NCBI GenBank assembly: GCA_016801885.1
Contig: CM028894.1
Location: forward strand, 14,397,741 to 14,461,740
DNA: 64,000 bases
Source of the DNA: Toxotes chatareus
Taxonomy: Eukaryota > Chordata > Actinopteri > Toxotidae
Reading direction: 5' to 3'
The position numbers and the translations under genes are program-made. Position 1 is the first letter of the stretch. The number at the start of each line of letters is the position of its first letter. Below, piece after piece: positions 25,373-36,900 of this stretch. The notes under the pieces were generated by a model that was not told where the DNA came from, ran no database searches, and saw nothing but the letters and a program-made list of their open reading frames with translations.

Positions 25373-28300
25373 ATGTCGGCGTCCTTACAGCGTCTCACGT
25401 CCGCTGGGCGATATCTGTTACAAAGACACTTAGTGAAGACTAATTCTTTACATAGGGTAAGAACAATGTGTTAATACTCATGTTTTTGATATAACGCGTC
25501 CTCTACAGGGCCTCTTATGTTATCAGTGTACAGTCCACCGGAGGAGAGGCTCTCGGCGTGGCCTCCTCCGTTTCGTGTTTGCTAACGCTAGCTAGCTGCT
25601 AGCTGCGACACGCTCGGCTACTCCGAGATGGACTCTTCAAATAATGTTTGAAGTTTAGACTGTGTGACACTGTAAAACTATCGACTACATATATAAATTA
25701 ATAACCGCTGGTAGTTTACTGGTAATAGTTGACGCCAATGTCTTAAAAGTGTAGAGTCATCATGACTAATTAGTTCCATCTGTTCTCCACCTGCAGCTTT
25801 CAGCTCCGCCACACAGACTCTTAGCTACCCAGGCTGCCCAGCAGGTGGCGCTAAATGTTCCTGAAACCAAGGTGACCACTTTAGAGAACGGGCTCCGGGT
25901 GGCTTCTGAGGATGCTGGGCTCACCACTTGCACAGTAAGTTAAAAGTTACCACCCATGAAAGCAAAACACATAAGAGACATTTGCTGTTTATGTGGTTCG
26001 GCTGAAGAAAATCAGGCTGCTATGAGGCACTTGAAGAAAAGTCATATTGTGATGATCATGATCAGCTTTTATTCTTACACATATTTTATGAATTGTATGA
26101 AGCATGAAGTGAAGAAAGAACAGCAGACAACAGGAAGTCAGACAAAATATTGGCACAAAATGTGGAAAGTCACAAAGTTACAAGTCCATTTCCAGAAATA
26201 AGTCCACTGCAAGGTTACATGTGCAAGATTATGAAGAAATTAAAGTTTCAAATGATATACACAGTGGATATGTGACCTAAAACGTGTCCCTTGACACAGT
26301 GGGTGTGTGTTAAAGGACTCCCTCCTAAATGGGGTACCTAAAACATGCACTTCCATAGTTTAGCCCCATCAGTACAGAAGGTAGCTTCCTCTGAGGTATG
26401 TGTCTGAAGCTGTGGTAGCAGCAGACAGTGTGTGAATATAATTTGTTAAAATTAGTCCCTGCCTTCTTCCAGGTGGGCCTCTGGATAGACGCCGGCAGTC
26501 GCTATGAGAATGAGAGAAATAACGGCACAGCACATTTCCTGGAACATATGGCATTTAAGGTGAGTGCCGGAATAGTTCTACTGCTGTTAACTGAAATTAC
26601 TGGTTTGTCTTTATTTCCATCATATGCACAGATTCTAAAGTGTTGATTGTAGTTATTAGGAAAAAATAAATAAAGACACATTAGCAGCATGACTTAGGAA
26701 ATGAAATAATGTGTCTTGAGGTTAATGTTATAAAATGTATCACGGGGTTTGTTCACCTGTGTGTGTGTCAGGGCACAAGAAAACGGTCCCAGCTGGATCT
26801 GGAGCTGGAGATTGAGAACATGGGGGCTCACCTGAACGCCTACACGTCCCGGGAGCAAACTGTGTATTACGCCAAAGCTTTCTCTAAAGATCTACCACGA
26901 GGTACAGTACAGCAGGGCTGAGACGTAGAAATAAACATGATGACAGTTAATTTAGCAATGAAGAGAACAGAATCCACATCAGGTCTTTGCAAAGTATTGC
27001 GTAGTAGACTCGACAGTCACACGTTGAGGATTTTCTTTACTGTACAGGGATGTGTAATAAAGAGACCACTGTGATATAGGTATGTGTTTGAGTAACATGT
27101 TTTTGTTTTATTCTACAAACTACTGATAACATTTCTCCCAAATTACAAATAAAAATATTCTCATTTAGAGCATTTATTTGTAGAAAATGACAGATCATCA
27201 AAATAATAATATAATTAAAAAAAAAAAAGGATGCAGTTTTCAAACCTCAAATAATGCAAAGGAAACAAGTTCATATTCATTTTTAAATAACACAATACTA
27301 ATGTTTTAACTTAGGAAGAATTCAGAGATCAGTATGTGGTGGAATAACCCTGATTTTTAATCACAGCTTTCATGTGTCTTGGTATGCAAGAGTATGCATG
27401 ACCACAGCAGTGGTTTTTATACTTTTCCTCATTAAATGGGTGGTTCAGGTGATCGCCTAATCAGTACCTCATTAAGTAGAATGAGTGGAATTCAACAGAC
27501 ACAGAACATGTTGGACACTCAGTAAGCAAGATAAGAAATCATTAAAGAGGCTTTAACTTGCACCGCCTTAAGAAAAACTCAGGGTTAAATGCAGAAAATT
27601 CAGATTTATCATCTGAGGGTTGTTGAAAGGCATTCTGGGAAATGTAGGAAATCACAGATAGAGGTTGATGAATGTAAACTGCAGCACATTATGAAATAGC
27701 ACCTTGAATGCAGTAATGATAAAGTGCCATACAGCCAGTTAAATGTTTTCCTCTGTGTTTTTCTCCAGCTGTAGAGATTCTGGCTGACATCATTCAGAAC
27801 AGTACGTTGGGTGAGGCGGAGATCGAGAGGGAGCGAGGGGTCATCCTCAGAGAGATGCAGGAAGTGGAGACCAATCTGCAGGAAGTGGTCTTTGACTACC
27901 TTCATGCTACAGCGTATAAGTCCACAGCTCTGGGCAGGACCATCCTGGGCCCCACTGAGAACATCAAGTAAGACACTGCGTTCATTTTTAATGCAGCACA
28001 GCTTTGGTTTGCGGTGAAGATGTTGTTCTGTGCAACTTTGTTTCCTTCTCTGAGTCTGTTGTGTGCTTGTGATGCAGGACTATCAACAGAGGAGACCTGG
28101 TTGAATATATCACCACTCACTACAAAGGGCCCAGGATAGTGCTGGCTGCTGCTGGAGGTCAGAGCTTTTACCTTCTCACTCACTTTAGGTTGATATGTAC
28201 TGATTTGCTTTAAACTATGATAATAAGTTGATTCTTCATGAAGTCATGAGGGGTTGTTCTGACCTTCTGTCCCATCTGTGGTCTGTGTTTTATCAGGAGT

Positions 28301-30769
28301 TTCACATGATGAGCTCATCGATTTGGCAAAGTATCACTTTGGAAAACTTCCTGGCAGATATCAGGGCGAAGTGCCGGCACTTCCTCACTGCCGCTTCACA
28401 GGAAGTGAGGTAAGGTTAAGTCTTAAGGCTAATAACACACATTGTTACTGTCTTTCAGGCTTTAAGGTTATTTTGTTTAATTTTGTCACATGAAATGTTT
28501 TTTTTTAATAATATAAATGTCATAATTTATTCACATTTAAAAAGCATTGAGAGAGACAACTGTAGTATTTCTTAGTAAAGCACAGTCCTGAATTAATGAG
28601 TGTAATAGTTACACCAATGGCTGTCCCCTGCTGTTGCTTCAGATCCGTGTTCGTGATGACAAGATGCCCCTGGCTCATATCGCCATCGCTGTGGAGGCAG
28701 TTGGATGGTCTCACCCTGACACCATCCCCCTCATGGTGGCAAACACGCTCATTGGAAACTGGGACCGCTCGCTGGGTGGAGGCGTGGTGAGTATTAGTGA
28801 AACTCCACAGTCACACAAAGTGATTTAACTCCAGTATAAGTTTCAGTTTAGATTTCTTCTTCCAAGCTGATCCACCCAGCTTAAATACCCCAAATTCTTA
28901 TAAAGTGATATCACACGGTTTTTGTAGACTGTAATCTTCTGTATTTTAATGAGCTATTTCACAGTTGTAATGTGGTTTATATCAGGCTTTATTGTAAAAC
29001 CTACCACGTACACTAATTCCAAATTTTCCATTTAAAATGCAAATGAAATATTTCTAACCTGTTTTGTCCTCTGTGGTCCCAGAATCTGTCCAGTAAACTG
29101 GCCCAGATGGCCTGTCAGGGGAACCTGTGCCACAGTTTCCAGTCCTTCAACACTTGCTACACAGATACAGGCCTGTGGGGGCTCTACATGGTGTGTGAGC
29201 CCGGCACCATCAATGACATGATGCGCTTCACTCAGATGGAATGGTAAGTACACACACGAACAACAAGTTTGTGTAGCCATTGTCTTACAGCTGTAAATGT
29301 AAAACATAAGCTCATAACTGCTCCATGTCTGATGAGGAATGTTTTCTCTCTGTTAGGATGTCTCTCTGTACGAGTGTGACGGAGAGCGAGGTGGCTCGGG
29401 CAAAGAACCTGCTCAAGACCAACATGCTCCTGCATCTTGACGGTAAGGCAAGGTCACGTCAGTGTTGATGATCAGAGAATAGCGTGGTGTCACATGGTTT
29501 TTGATGCCAACCTGTTTACTTTCTCCAGGATCCACCCCTATCTGTGAGGACATCGGCCGACAGATGCTGTGCTACAGCCGCAGGATCCCTCTGCACGAGC
29601 TGGAGGCCAGGATTGATGTGAGTACAGTCTGTTTTGTTCACTCAAGGTTAAATTTCAGTCACCACCAATTTAAATCAGATTTCAAAGCTTTTGAAATTAA
29701 GTGTCATAGTGGGTTAAAACTCAAGGCATGTAATACTTTGGTACAGTTAAACTCCACAGGTGTCTAAATTTAACTTGTGTTGTTACTGTGTGAGGGGGGT
29801 TCTCCTTAGACAGATTAGTTATATTGATTTGTATTAAGTGTTTGTGGAGGAGAATCACTTTGCAAAAACATTTAGACCAGAGGTGTCCAAACTGTTCCAC
29901 AAAGGGCCATGTGGTGGCAGGCTTTTTTTTCCCCCAACCAATCAGCAGCACCTGACTTGACTCATTTAATCAACTGAGCTCACTCTTCAGACAGTTGATT
30001 GGTCAAACTGTGTGCTCTTGATTGGTTGAAACAAAGACCTGCAGTCACATGGCCCTTTGTGGAACAGTTTGGACACCTCTGATTTAGATGCTTGTAAAGG
30101 GACCTTTTACCACAAGAGATCATTGAATATTTAGATAAAATAAGTTTGAAGACTCACTGTTAAAGTAAACCTTCTCTCTGTTTAATGTCTAATACCAACA
30201 TCCTGTTTTAGTGGGTGGAGCCTGTAATGTTTTGCTTTGCTTGTTGACTCTGTGGTGTCTTACATTTTATGTTTTTTTTTTTTTTTTTTGCCTCAACAGG
30301 CCATTGATGCCAGGACCATTAAGGATGTGTGCACCAGGTACATCTACAACAAGGCTCCTGCCATCGCAGCAGTGGGTAAGTTGCTGATTTTTTCTTAAAG
30401 GGTGTGGGTTTTATTATTGTAGCTCTGGGCATCATTTCTATCAGCTAGTTTTAACACTGTACTCACCAAAGTAATGCATCATCACTGAAACAGGTTCAAC
30501 AGGACAACAAGCAGACAGGCAGACTGTAAACACACACTGAGACAGACAGACATCTGTCAAAGTGTGTGTTTACAGTCTGTCTGACTGTTTGTTGTCCTGT
30601 TGGACCTGTTTCAGTGATGTTGCAGACCTTGGTGAGTACAGTGTTACTGATAGAACTGATGCCCAGAGCCACAAAAATGAAACCCCACCCTCTGTGTTTC
30701 ACAGGTCCCATAGAACAGCTGCCGGACTACGACCAGATCCGCAGCGGGATGTTCTGGATGAGAAGCTGA
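25373..30769 (+). CDS. pmpcb: Mitochondrial processing peptidase beta subunit (PMPCB)
   Basis: Catalytic zinc subunit of the matrix protease that removes targeting presequences, paired with PMPCA. Thirteen coding exons join in frame to 483 aa (human 489): 25373-25456, 25797-25934, 26473-26559, 26772-26901, 27769-27967, 28078-28157, 28297-28409, 28643-28786, 29083-29243, 29357-29442, 29529-29617, 30300-30375, 30705-30769; all introns GT-AG. The first 50 residues are rich in Arg, Leu and Ser with no acidic residue, as expected of a matrix presequence. The inverted zinc motif HFLEH is at 95-99 (His95, Glu98, His99), and the distal ligand Glu175 follows in LREMQEVE, 76 residues after His99, the family spacing. 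The C-terminus ends QIRSGMFWMRS. It runs head to head with phax and tail to tail with dnajc2 (131 bp between stop codons). Introns 11 and 12 carry palindromic elements. No damage seen. Confidence 0.97.
25581..25604. repeat. GCTAAC/GCTAGC word cluster, pmpcb intron 1
   Basis: Overlapping gctaacgct and gctagc palindromes lie about 125 bp into the first intron. Related words lie beside the other promoters of this block (24504, 39275-39323, 40046, 55304). Confidence 0.6.
25838..25852 (+). promoter_or_regulatory. CTCF-like motif inside pmpcb exon 2
   Basis: CCAGCAGGTGGCGCT is an excellent match to the CTCF core on the plus strand. It lies inside coding sequence (codons for AQQVAL) about 465 bp from the pmpcb start. 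With the minus-strand motif at 22,648 it forms a divergent pair around phax. Confidence 0.5.
29878..30081. mobile_element. Palindromic hAT-type MITE in pmpcb intron 11
   Basis: The 204-bp element starts CAGAGGTGTCCAAACTGTTC and ends with its inverse complement, GGACACCTCTG. It is flanked by an 8-bp target duplication, atttagac/atttagat (7 of 8 identical). The CAGAGGTGTC end and 8-bp duplication fit the hAT superfamily. The arms pair along most of the length, so it is a non-autonomous foldback element with no coding capacity. Three relatives lie 1 kb away in dnajc2. Confidence 0.8.
30272..30290 (+). other. T tract before pmpcb exon 12 acceptor
   Basis: An uninterrupted run of T within 10 bases of the acceptor (gcctcaacag) forms a very strong polypyrimidine tract. 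Such runs are length-polymorphic and slippage-prone, so splicing efficiency of exon 12 could vary between alleles. Confidence 0.6.
30431..30660. repeat. 230-bp foldback (inverted repeat) in pmpcb intron 12
   Basis: The left arm contains taacactgtactcaccaa, catcactgaaacaggt, caacaggacaacaa and actgtaaacacacact. The right arm (about 30563-30660) carries their inverse complements in reverse order. The loop is roughly 20 bp of gaca repeats near 30541-30560. Arms are about 100 bp with a few mismatches. The element is unrelated to the CAGAGGTGTC family nearby. It fills most of the 329-bp intron and would form a long hairpin in the transcript. Confidence 0.75.
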
Positions 30770-30827
30770 GGACAGATCACCGTTACAAACACACTATTTA
30801 AGCCTGGACTGTAGTACTTCTTTAATT

Positions 30828-30833
30828 TTTATT
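30828..30833 (-). terminator. dnajc2 poly(A) signal
   Basis: TTTATT on plus gives AATAAA on minus, 68 bp past the dnajc2 stop codon. It lies 4 bp from the pmpcb signal on the opposite strand. Confidence 0.75.
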
Positions 30834-30837
30834 ATAA

Positions 30838-30843
30838 AATAAA
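30838..30843 (+). terminator. pmpcb poly(A) signal
   Basis: AATAAA 69 bp after the pmpcb stop codon. Cleavage 10-30 bp downstream would leave the pmpcb and dnajc2 mRNAs overlapping by a few tens of bases at their 3' ends. Confidence 0.75.
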
Positions 30844-30900
30844 GACCAACACAATAATGTTAAAATAACACAGATACTATTGTCTTACACGCAGTTCTTG

Positions 30901-33900
30901 TCATTTTTTACTCTTGGCTGCTACCTGTTCCTGAGCAGCTTTCTTGGCCTTCACCATCTCCACCAGTTCCTGCCGGAGAAACAGAGAAGAGTGTTAGAGT
31001 GCTAAGTCAACACTACATAAACTATTACAGAGGTGTCCAAACTGTTCCACAAAGAGCCATGCGGCTGCAGGTTTTTGTTCCAACCAATTAAGTGTCTGGT
31101 TGGAACAAAAACCTGCAGCCACATGGCTCTTTGTGAAACTGTTTGGACACCTCTGCCTTAGACAGTCTGAGCATGCTAATGTTTCAGTTAGCAGCTATCA
31201 AGTTAGCACAGAGGTCTCAAACCTGTTCCACAAAGAGCCATGTGACTGCAGGTCTTTGTTTCAACCAATCAAGAGCACACAGTTTGACCAATCAACTGAA
31301 GAGTGAACTCAGTTGATTAAATGAGTCAAGTCAGGTGTGCTGCTGATTGGTTGAAACAAACACCTGCAGTCACATGGCTCTTTGTGGAACAGATTTGAGA
31401 CCTCTGTGCTAACATGACAGCTGCTAACTAAAACATTAGCATGCTCAGACTGCCTAAGGCAGAGGTCTCAAACCTGTTCCACAAAGGGCTGTGTGGCTGC
31501 AGGTCTTTGTTTCAACCAATCAAGAGCACACAGTTTGACCAATCAACTGAAGAGTGAGATCAGCTGATTAAATGAGTCAAGTCAAGTGTGCTGCTGATTG
31601 GTTGAAACAAAGACCTGCAGTCACATGGCTCTTTGTGGAACAGGTTTGAGACCTCTGTGCTAACCTAACTGCTAACTGAAACACTAGCATGCTCAGACTG
31701 TCTAAGGCTAAGAGAAAGAAGAAGGTCATCTTACCTTGTACCTCTTCATACAGTCTTTCTTGTTTCGTCCGGGGACAGCAGCAGCGATCTTCTCCCACCG
31801 CTCAGGTGTGCTGACTGGGTAGGTCTTCAGGGCTTGTTCCAGAAGTTTCTGTTCCTCCGTGGTCCAGGGTGCAGCGTTACCATCACTGCCAGAGGCTGAG
31901 GGAGAACAGAACACAGTCACAACTCTTCTCAATAGCTGATAGACACTGATCAGTCATTAGAATTATATTAACAAAGACTGCACCGGTTAGTGCCTGAGTG
32001 TTAACATTAGCAGAGAATCACTGATCTCCTACAGTGACAAAGTATAATGTATGAAAATGCATTTAAAATAGCAAAGTTCTGTTGTATTTACCCCTCCCAC
32101 TATTTATCACATGTTCATACAGACACAGTGATGGACTCACCATCGAATCTCTCTGAGGGCACAGCGTTATCTATGGAGGGCGGCACACAAGTGTGTTCCT
32201 TCTTGAACTTCTCAAAGGCTTTTTTGTTGATCTCGTCTTTCTGTAGTGGATCTGAGGAGACAGCATTAACACAAATCAGTTAGCATTAACACAAATCAGT
32301 TAGCATTAATAAGCAACAGTACTTTAAAAAATTCTCTGCTCTATGAATATGTTGTGAATATGAGGCTATGTTCATTAACTCTCAGGCATCAGTTAAATTT
32401 ACAACCTTTTGAGACTATAAAAAAACATAACACAATATTTTCAGTATTTTAAGTGCACTATCTTGCTCTTGCTCTTCTTTTGTATTATTTATTTTTTGGT
32501 TATTTTATTTTATTTCTTATTTTATTATACTATTTAAACCTTTTAGCAAGCTTGACTCGGGAGGGATGCATAAGAATTCCAATGCTCATGTACTGCAATG
32601 TATCTGTGCAAATGGTAAATAAAACTCTATTCTATTCTATTTTTTATTTGCATAAATCTCTTAAATCCACCCTGCTCAAAACTACCAAACATTCAATCAT
32701 TTTAATTTTAAATGCCAGTTTGATTACTTGATGTCAGTTATTTTTTATGAAAAAAATGTTGGATATGTCAAAGAATTTGCCAAAATATTGACTTTGATGC
32801 ATTATTAGTTTTTGTGTAGCACCAGATTTAAAATGTGCTACCCTCTTAAGTCATTAGCAGACAAAAATGTCCCACTGACCCCCATTCAAATCACATTTTA
32901 TTAATTTCATAGCCATTACAAAATATAATCATGCATTCTATGATGTTAGGGTTTCATTTTTGAGAAGAATAGTAAAAGTTGTCATTTTCACTGTTCACCA
33001 CTAAAATCAGCCATTTCCCCATTATAGGCATATGCATAAAATGCCTGTATTTTCATTAGTTTTTGTGTTTGAGTTATTGAGCTTAGTAGGCTACTTTAAA
33101 TTAGCATTTAAATCCTGATAATTATTCAACATTTGATAGTTTTGATAAGGACTGATGTTGATCAAAAGATTTGACCAAAAAAGCTGAAAAAAATATAATT
33201 ATACTATTTTTATAGCAGTTTTTGTAAGTAGGCACTTTTGTCTATATAGTCTCAAGAGGGCAGTAAATTTGTTTTGTTCTACTGCTCTATTACAAAATTT
33301 AAATTTTAAAATTTGTCAAGAAAGGTTGTGTCACATGCACTAACAGCCAAAATGGTGGCCAGATAAAAGGAAAAATTCCAAACTCACCAAGTCGCTGTAG
33401 ATTCTTGGCTTTGTTGATGACGTCTTTGGCTGTCCTCTTCATGCCGCTGGTGGAGTGCAAGTTCATGTAGTTGGCAATAACTTCCCACCTGGAAGAGAAG
33501 AAAAAAAAAAAAGAGTATTTATTAGTCTTATATTAACATAAATTGTAAATATCAGTTGCATCTCATCAAGTGCATCTAATTCTTCCTTCAGTTACTTGAA
33601 CAAATAAAAAGATCACAGCAGAAACCAAAAAAAAAGAAACTAACAGTATGAGAAAAAGGAAATCCTGTTGCTGGTGCTAAGGAGAAAATAAACTGGCTCA
33701 ACCCCTGTGGCAACAAAGGACCAAGTATCCCGTCTTCTACTCTGCACAACCAGCTGCTTTGAGTGTGGCTGCGTACCTGGCGTTGGTTCCTGCAGGGAAC
33801 AGGTTGACAGCTTTGATGAGCAGCTGGAGGTCGTCCTCTGTCCAGCCCTTCCCACCGGCTCCTCCTCCGCTGGCCTGCTCAGCGCTGCGAGCCGCCTGCC

Positions 33901-36900
33901 TCGCCTGGACCTCGGCCTCCCTCTCCCTCTGCAGCTGGGCGTTCACCTCCTGCACCTGAGAGAGGAAACACCAGCACGGCTGTAACACTGGTGCACGTTC
34001 CTGTGCATCTACTCTATCAACTAGGAAGTACATTTTTTTTTTTTTTTTTTTTACCTGCTTCTCCACAGCTGCCTTGCTGTCTTCTTTGGAGCCTGAGGCC
34101 AGGACTTCATTCAGGGACTGCAGACTGGAAACACAGGTACCATATATCACTGGTAACATCCCATCACTTCAGCATGATCTTGGATTATAAAATCACAACT
34201 AACACCACCTTAGATTTAAGGCAATCTACAGAAACGTTAAAATTGATCTCAGTGATGATGATGTAGTTGCCTGTACCTTGCCAGCTCCAGCCTATCACAG
34301 AGCTTCTCCACTTCCTCCATCATTTTCACACTGTCAGCTTCATTGTCAGCAAAGTAATTCCAGTTCTGTGGGTGAGGAAAGAGGAGGACACAGAAAACAA
34401 TATGAACTCAAGCAAATGTTGGATTCCAGGACTCTTCAGAAACACTTCAGTGTTCTCCATGAAAACAGACCTTGCAGGTCGTCCTGAGTTTCTGTCGCTC
34501 CTTCTTGATGGCCTTCTTCTGGATCTCCTTCTCCTTCTTTGCCTGCTGGGCCACCTGCTTGGCCTCCTCCTCCTCCTTCTCCTTCGCCAAACGAGCTACT
34601 TCCAGCTCCGCCTGCCGGGCCTGATCAAACACACAGACAACAGACTGATGAATATTTTGTTCCATTTATGTGTGCCAGTAAATAAATCATAGTTAGAAAG
34701 AAAACATTTCCAAGTCCTACAGGATGTTTTTTTTTATATGTATTTTTTCAACAAATCTCAGTCAAAGACCAAAACCAACAATGAGCTGATCCTGATACAC
34801 AGTTAACCCCAAAATTATTCATACCCTTGTCAGTTTTAAGCAGTTTTTGATTTTTCTAATTTATACAGTAACCCTCTTGTAATCATGACAACTAAGCATG
34901 AAATGATCTCAACCCCACTGAGAACTTATAGGAAATCAAGAAAAGGGTCGCAGCAAAGAAACCTTCCAACCTCTGGGGTCTTGAAGCTTTTGCCAAAGAA
35001 GAGCAGGTAAAACTTATTAAGGACTTTTGAAATAAACTTGTGAGCAATTATAGGAATTATTTGGAGGATGTTATTGAAAGTAGAGGATTTGCAATTGATT
35101 ACTGAAACAGGGTATGAATCATTTTGAACACAATGATATTTTGTTTTTGCGTTGTTATTCCAAAATGAACTGTGTATGGCTGAAGGCTTTCCAACATGTT
35201 CTGTCAATGTTGTTTTTGGGGTGAAGAGCTACTGTATAAATTAATAAAATCTAAAAGTCCTTAAAATTGACAGAGGTGTGAATAATTTCAGGCTTAACTG
35301 TATGTTCTCCCTCTGTCTGCCTGAGCCCCATTGTTCCCAAAAACTACTAAAAACACATCAGTGATCCACTGGGTGACTGTTCCTTCATCACCAGGGACAC
35401 ACAGACAGTGTAGTTTATCTTGACTTAATCCCACATTCACTGTCCTGCTGCCGGAAATACTCGAGCCCTAAACAGTTTAATCCACTGCTTTAAATAGTCA
35501 CCAAAGTCAATGTTTCCTCCTGAGTAACATCTGCTAACAACATACAATTACCCACAGTATTAGGAAATCAATGACTCTTATTTTGAAAGTATATTTGTGA
35601 GCTGTTTTCCCAGCCTTAGTTCTTCAGTAGGGGCTTAGTGACTTTGTGCTGGAGCCACACACTGTGCAGGGAAGTCAGTGTGTGTCAGTAGATGCACTAA
35701 CACATGTTGGTTTTGGTCTTTTCACGAGAAAATGGAGAAGATAGCAAATTACACAGATTTTAAATGAGACTTATTCAGATTGAGTCTCCACAGACAGGTC
35801 AGGGACATGCAGCCGTTGTGTTTCCGGTGGTTATGAGTGAGACTTACTCGTTCTTTCTCCTCCTGCTCTCGTTTCTTGGCTTCGGCTTTAGCCTTCTTCT
35901 CTGATTCCTTTCTGGCTTTTTCTTCTTCTTTGAATTTCTTTATTCTAGGGTCACAACTGTAGGCAGTATCTGCAGAGGAGGAACACCACGGATCAATCGG
36001 TCTAATCTGAAGCAGTGATTTCCTGAGATTCCTGCAGTGTGCACTATATTATGGAAACCATTTCCATATTGGAGATTTTTAGATAATAGCTGTGGACCTT
36101 ATGCAGCTTTGTGATATTTTTTTTAGCTGTTTAATTAAACCCTGATTGGTGAAATCATGCAGTGTATGCTGGTTCTGAAGGACTGTACCAACTAGTGTTC
36201 GTATTCTGTTCATCTCCTCCTTCTTCCTCTGAGCTCTGGAAGCTCGATTCTGCTTTTCAATCCACCTCCTCTCATCTCGACTGCAGGGGGGGAAAAAAAA
36301 AACATGTTGTTCAGGCTCTAAAGTTAGAACATGCAAGCTTAGACTGGCTTCAGCACTTTGAAAGGCTGTGATATACAGTAACTCACCACTCAGCCTTTTC
36401 CTTTTCCTCTTCATCCAAGTATGAGAATTCCCTCCATGAGTCAAAGTTGTACCTTTAAACAGCAGAAATAACAGATGATCAGTTCATCTTCGCCTCTGAC
36501 TTGTTTTTTTTTTTTTTTTTACTTTTTTTTTTTCCCCAATCTCAAATCTTTTGCTAGAACATGACCTAAAAACAAACTACCACTCACCAAAAAGAGTAAA
36601 AATTATCCACTTCTTCAAAAGTCGACTCCATGGTTCCAAGTTTGGGTACGTGCTTTTTGGAAGACCATCTTGCATTTCTCTCAAAAACAGGACTAAACAC
36701 TTCGAAAAAGTTTTCTTTGCCTTCACTCTTTGAAGGCACAGCGTTGTCAAAGGTGGGATCTACACTGTCGAAGGCTCTTCTCTTCAGGGGATCCGACAGG
36801 ATTTCTATAGCTGAGGTTCAAACAGTGACAACAGTGACGTGAGTTTAGGACCCCGGCACTAATATCGGTGTTGACAACAATAAGAGTCAGTCTGATAGTG

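Larger units (their letters stand above)
31156..31709. repeat. Nested palindrome and tandem duplication in last dnajc2 intron
   Basis: A 53-bp segment A1 (31156-31208, ccttagacagtctgagcatg...) is followed by a palindromic MITE (31209-31406), then A1 in inverse complement (A2, 31407-31459). This makes a 304-bp palindrome with the MITE at its centre. The MITE-plus-A2 unit is then repeated head to tail (MITE 31460-31657, A3 31658-31709). A1 and A2 differ at only a few positions, suggesting recent rearrangement or gene conversion. Confidence 0.8.
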
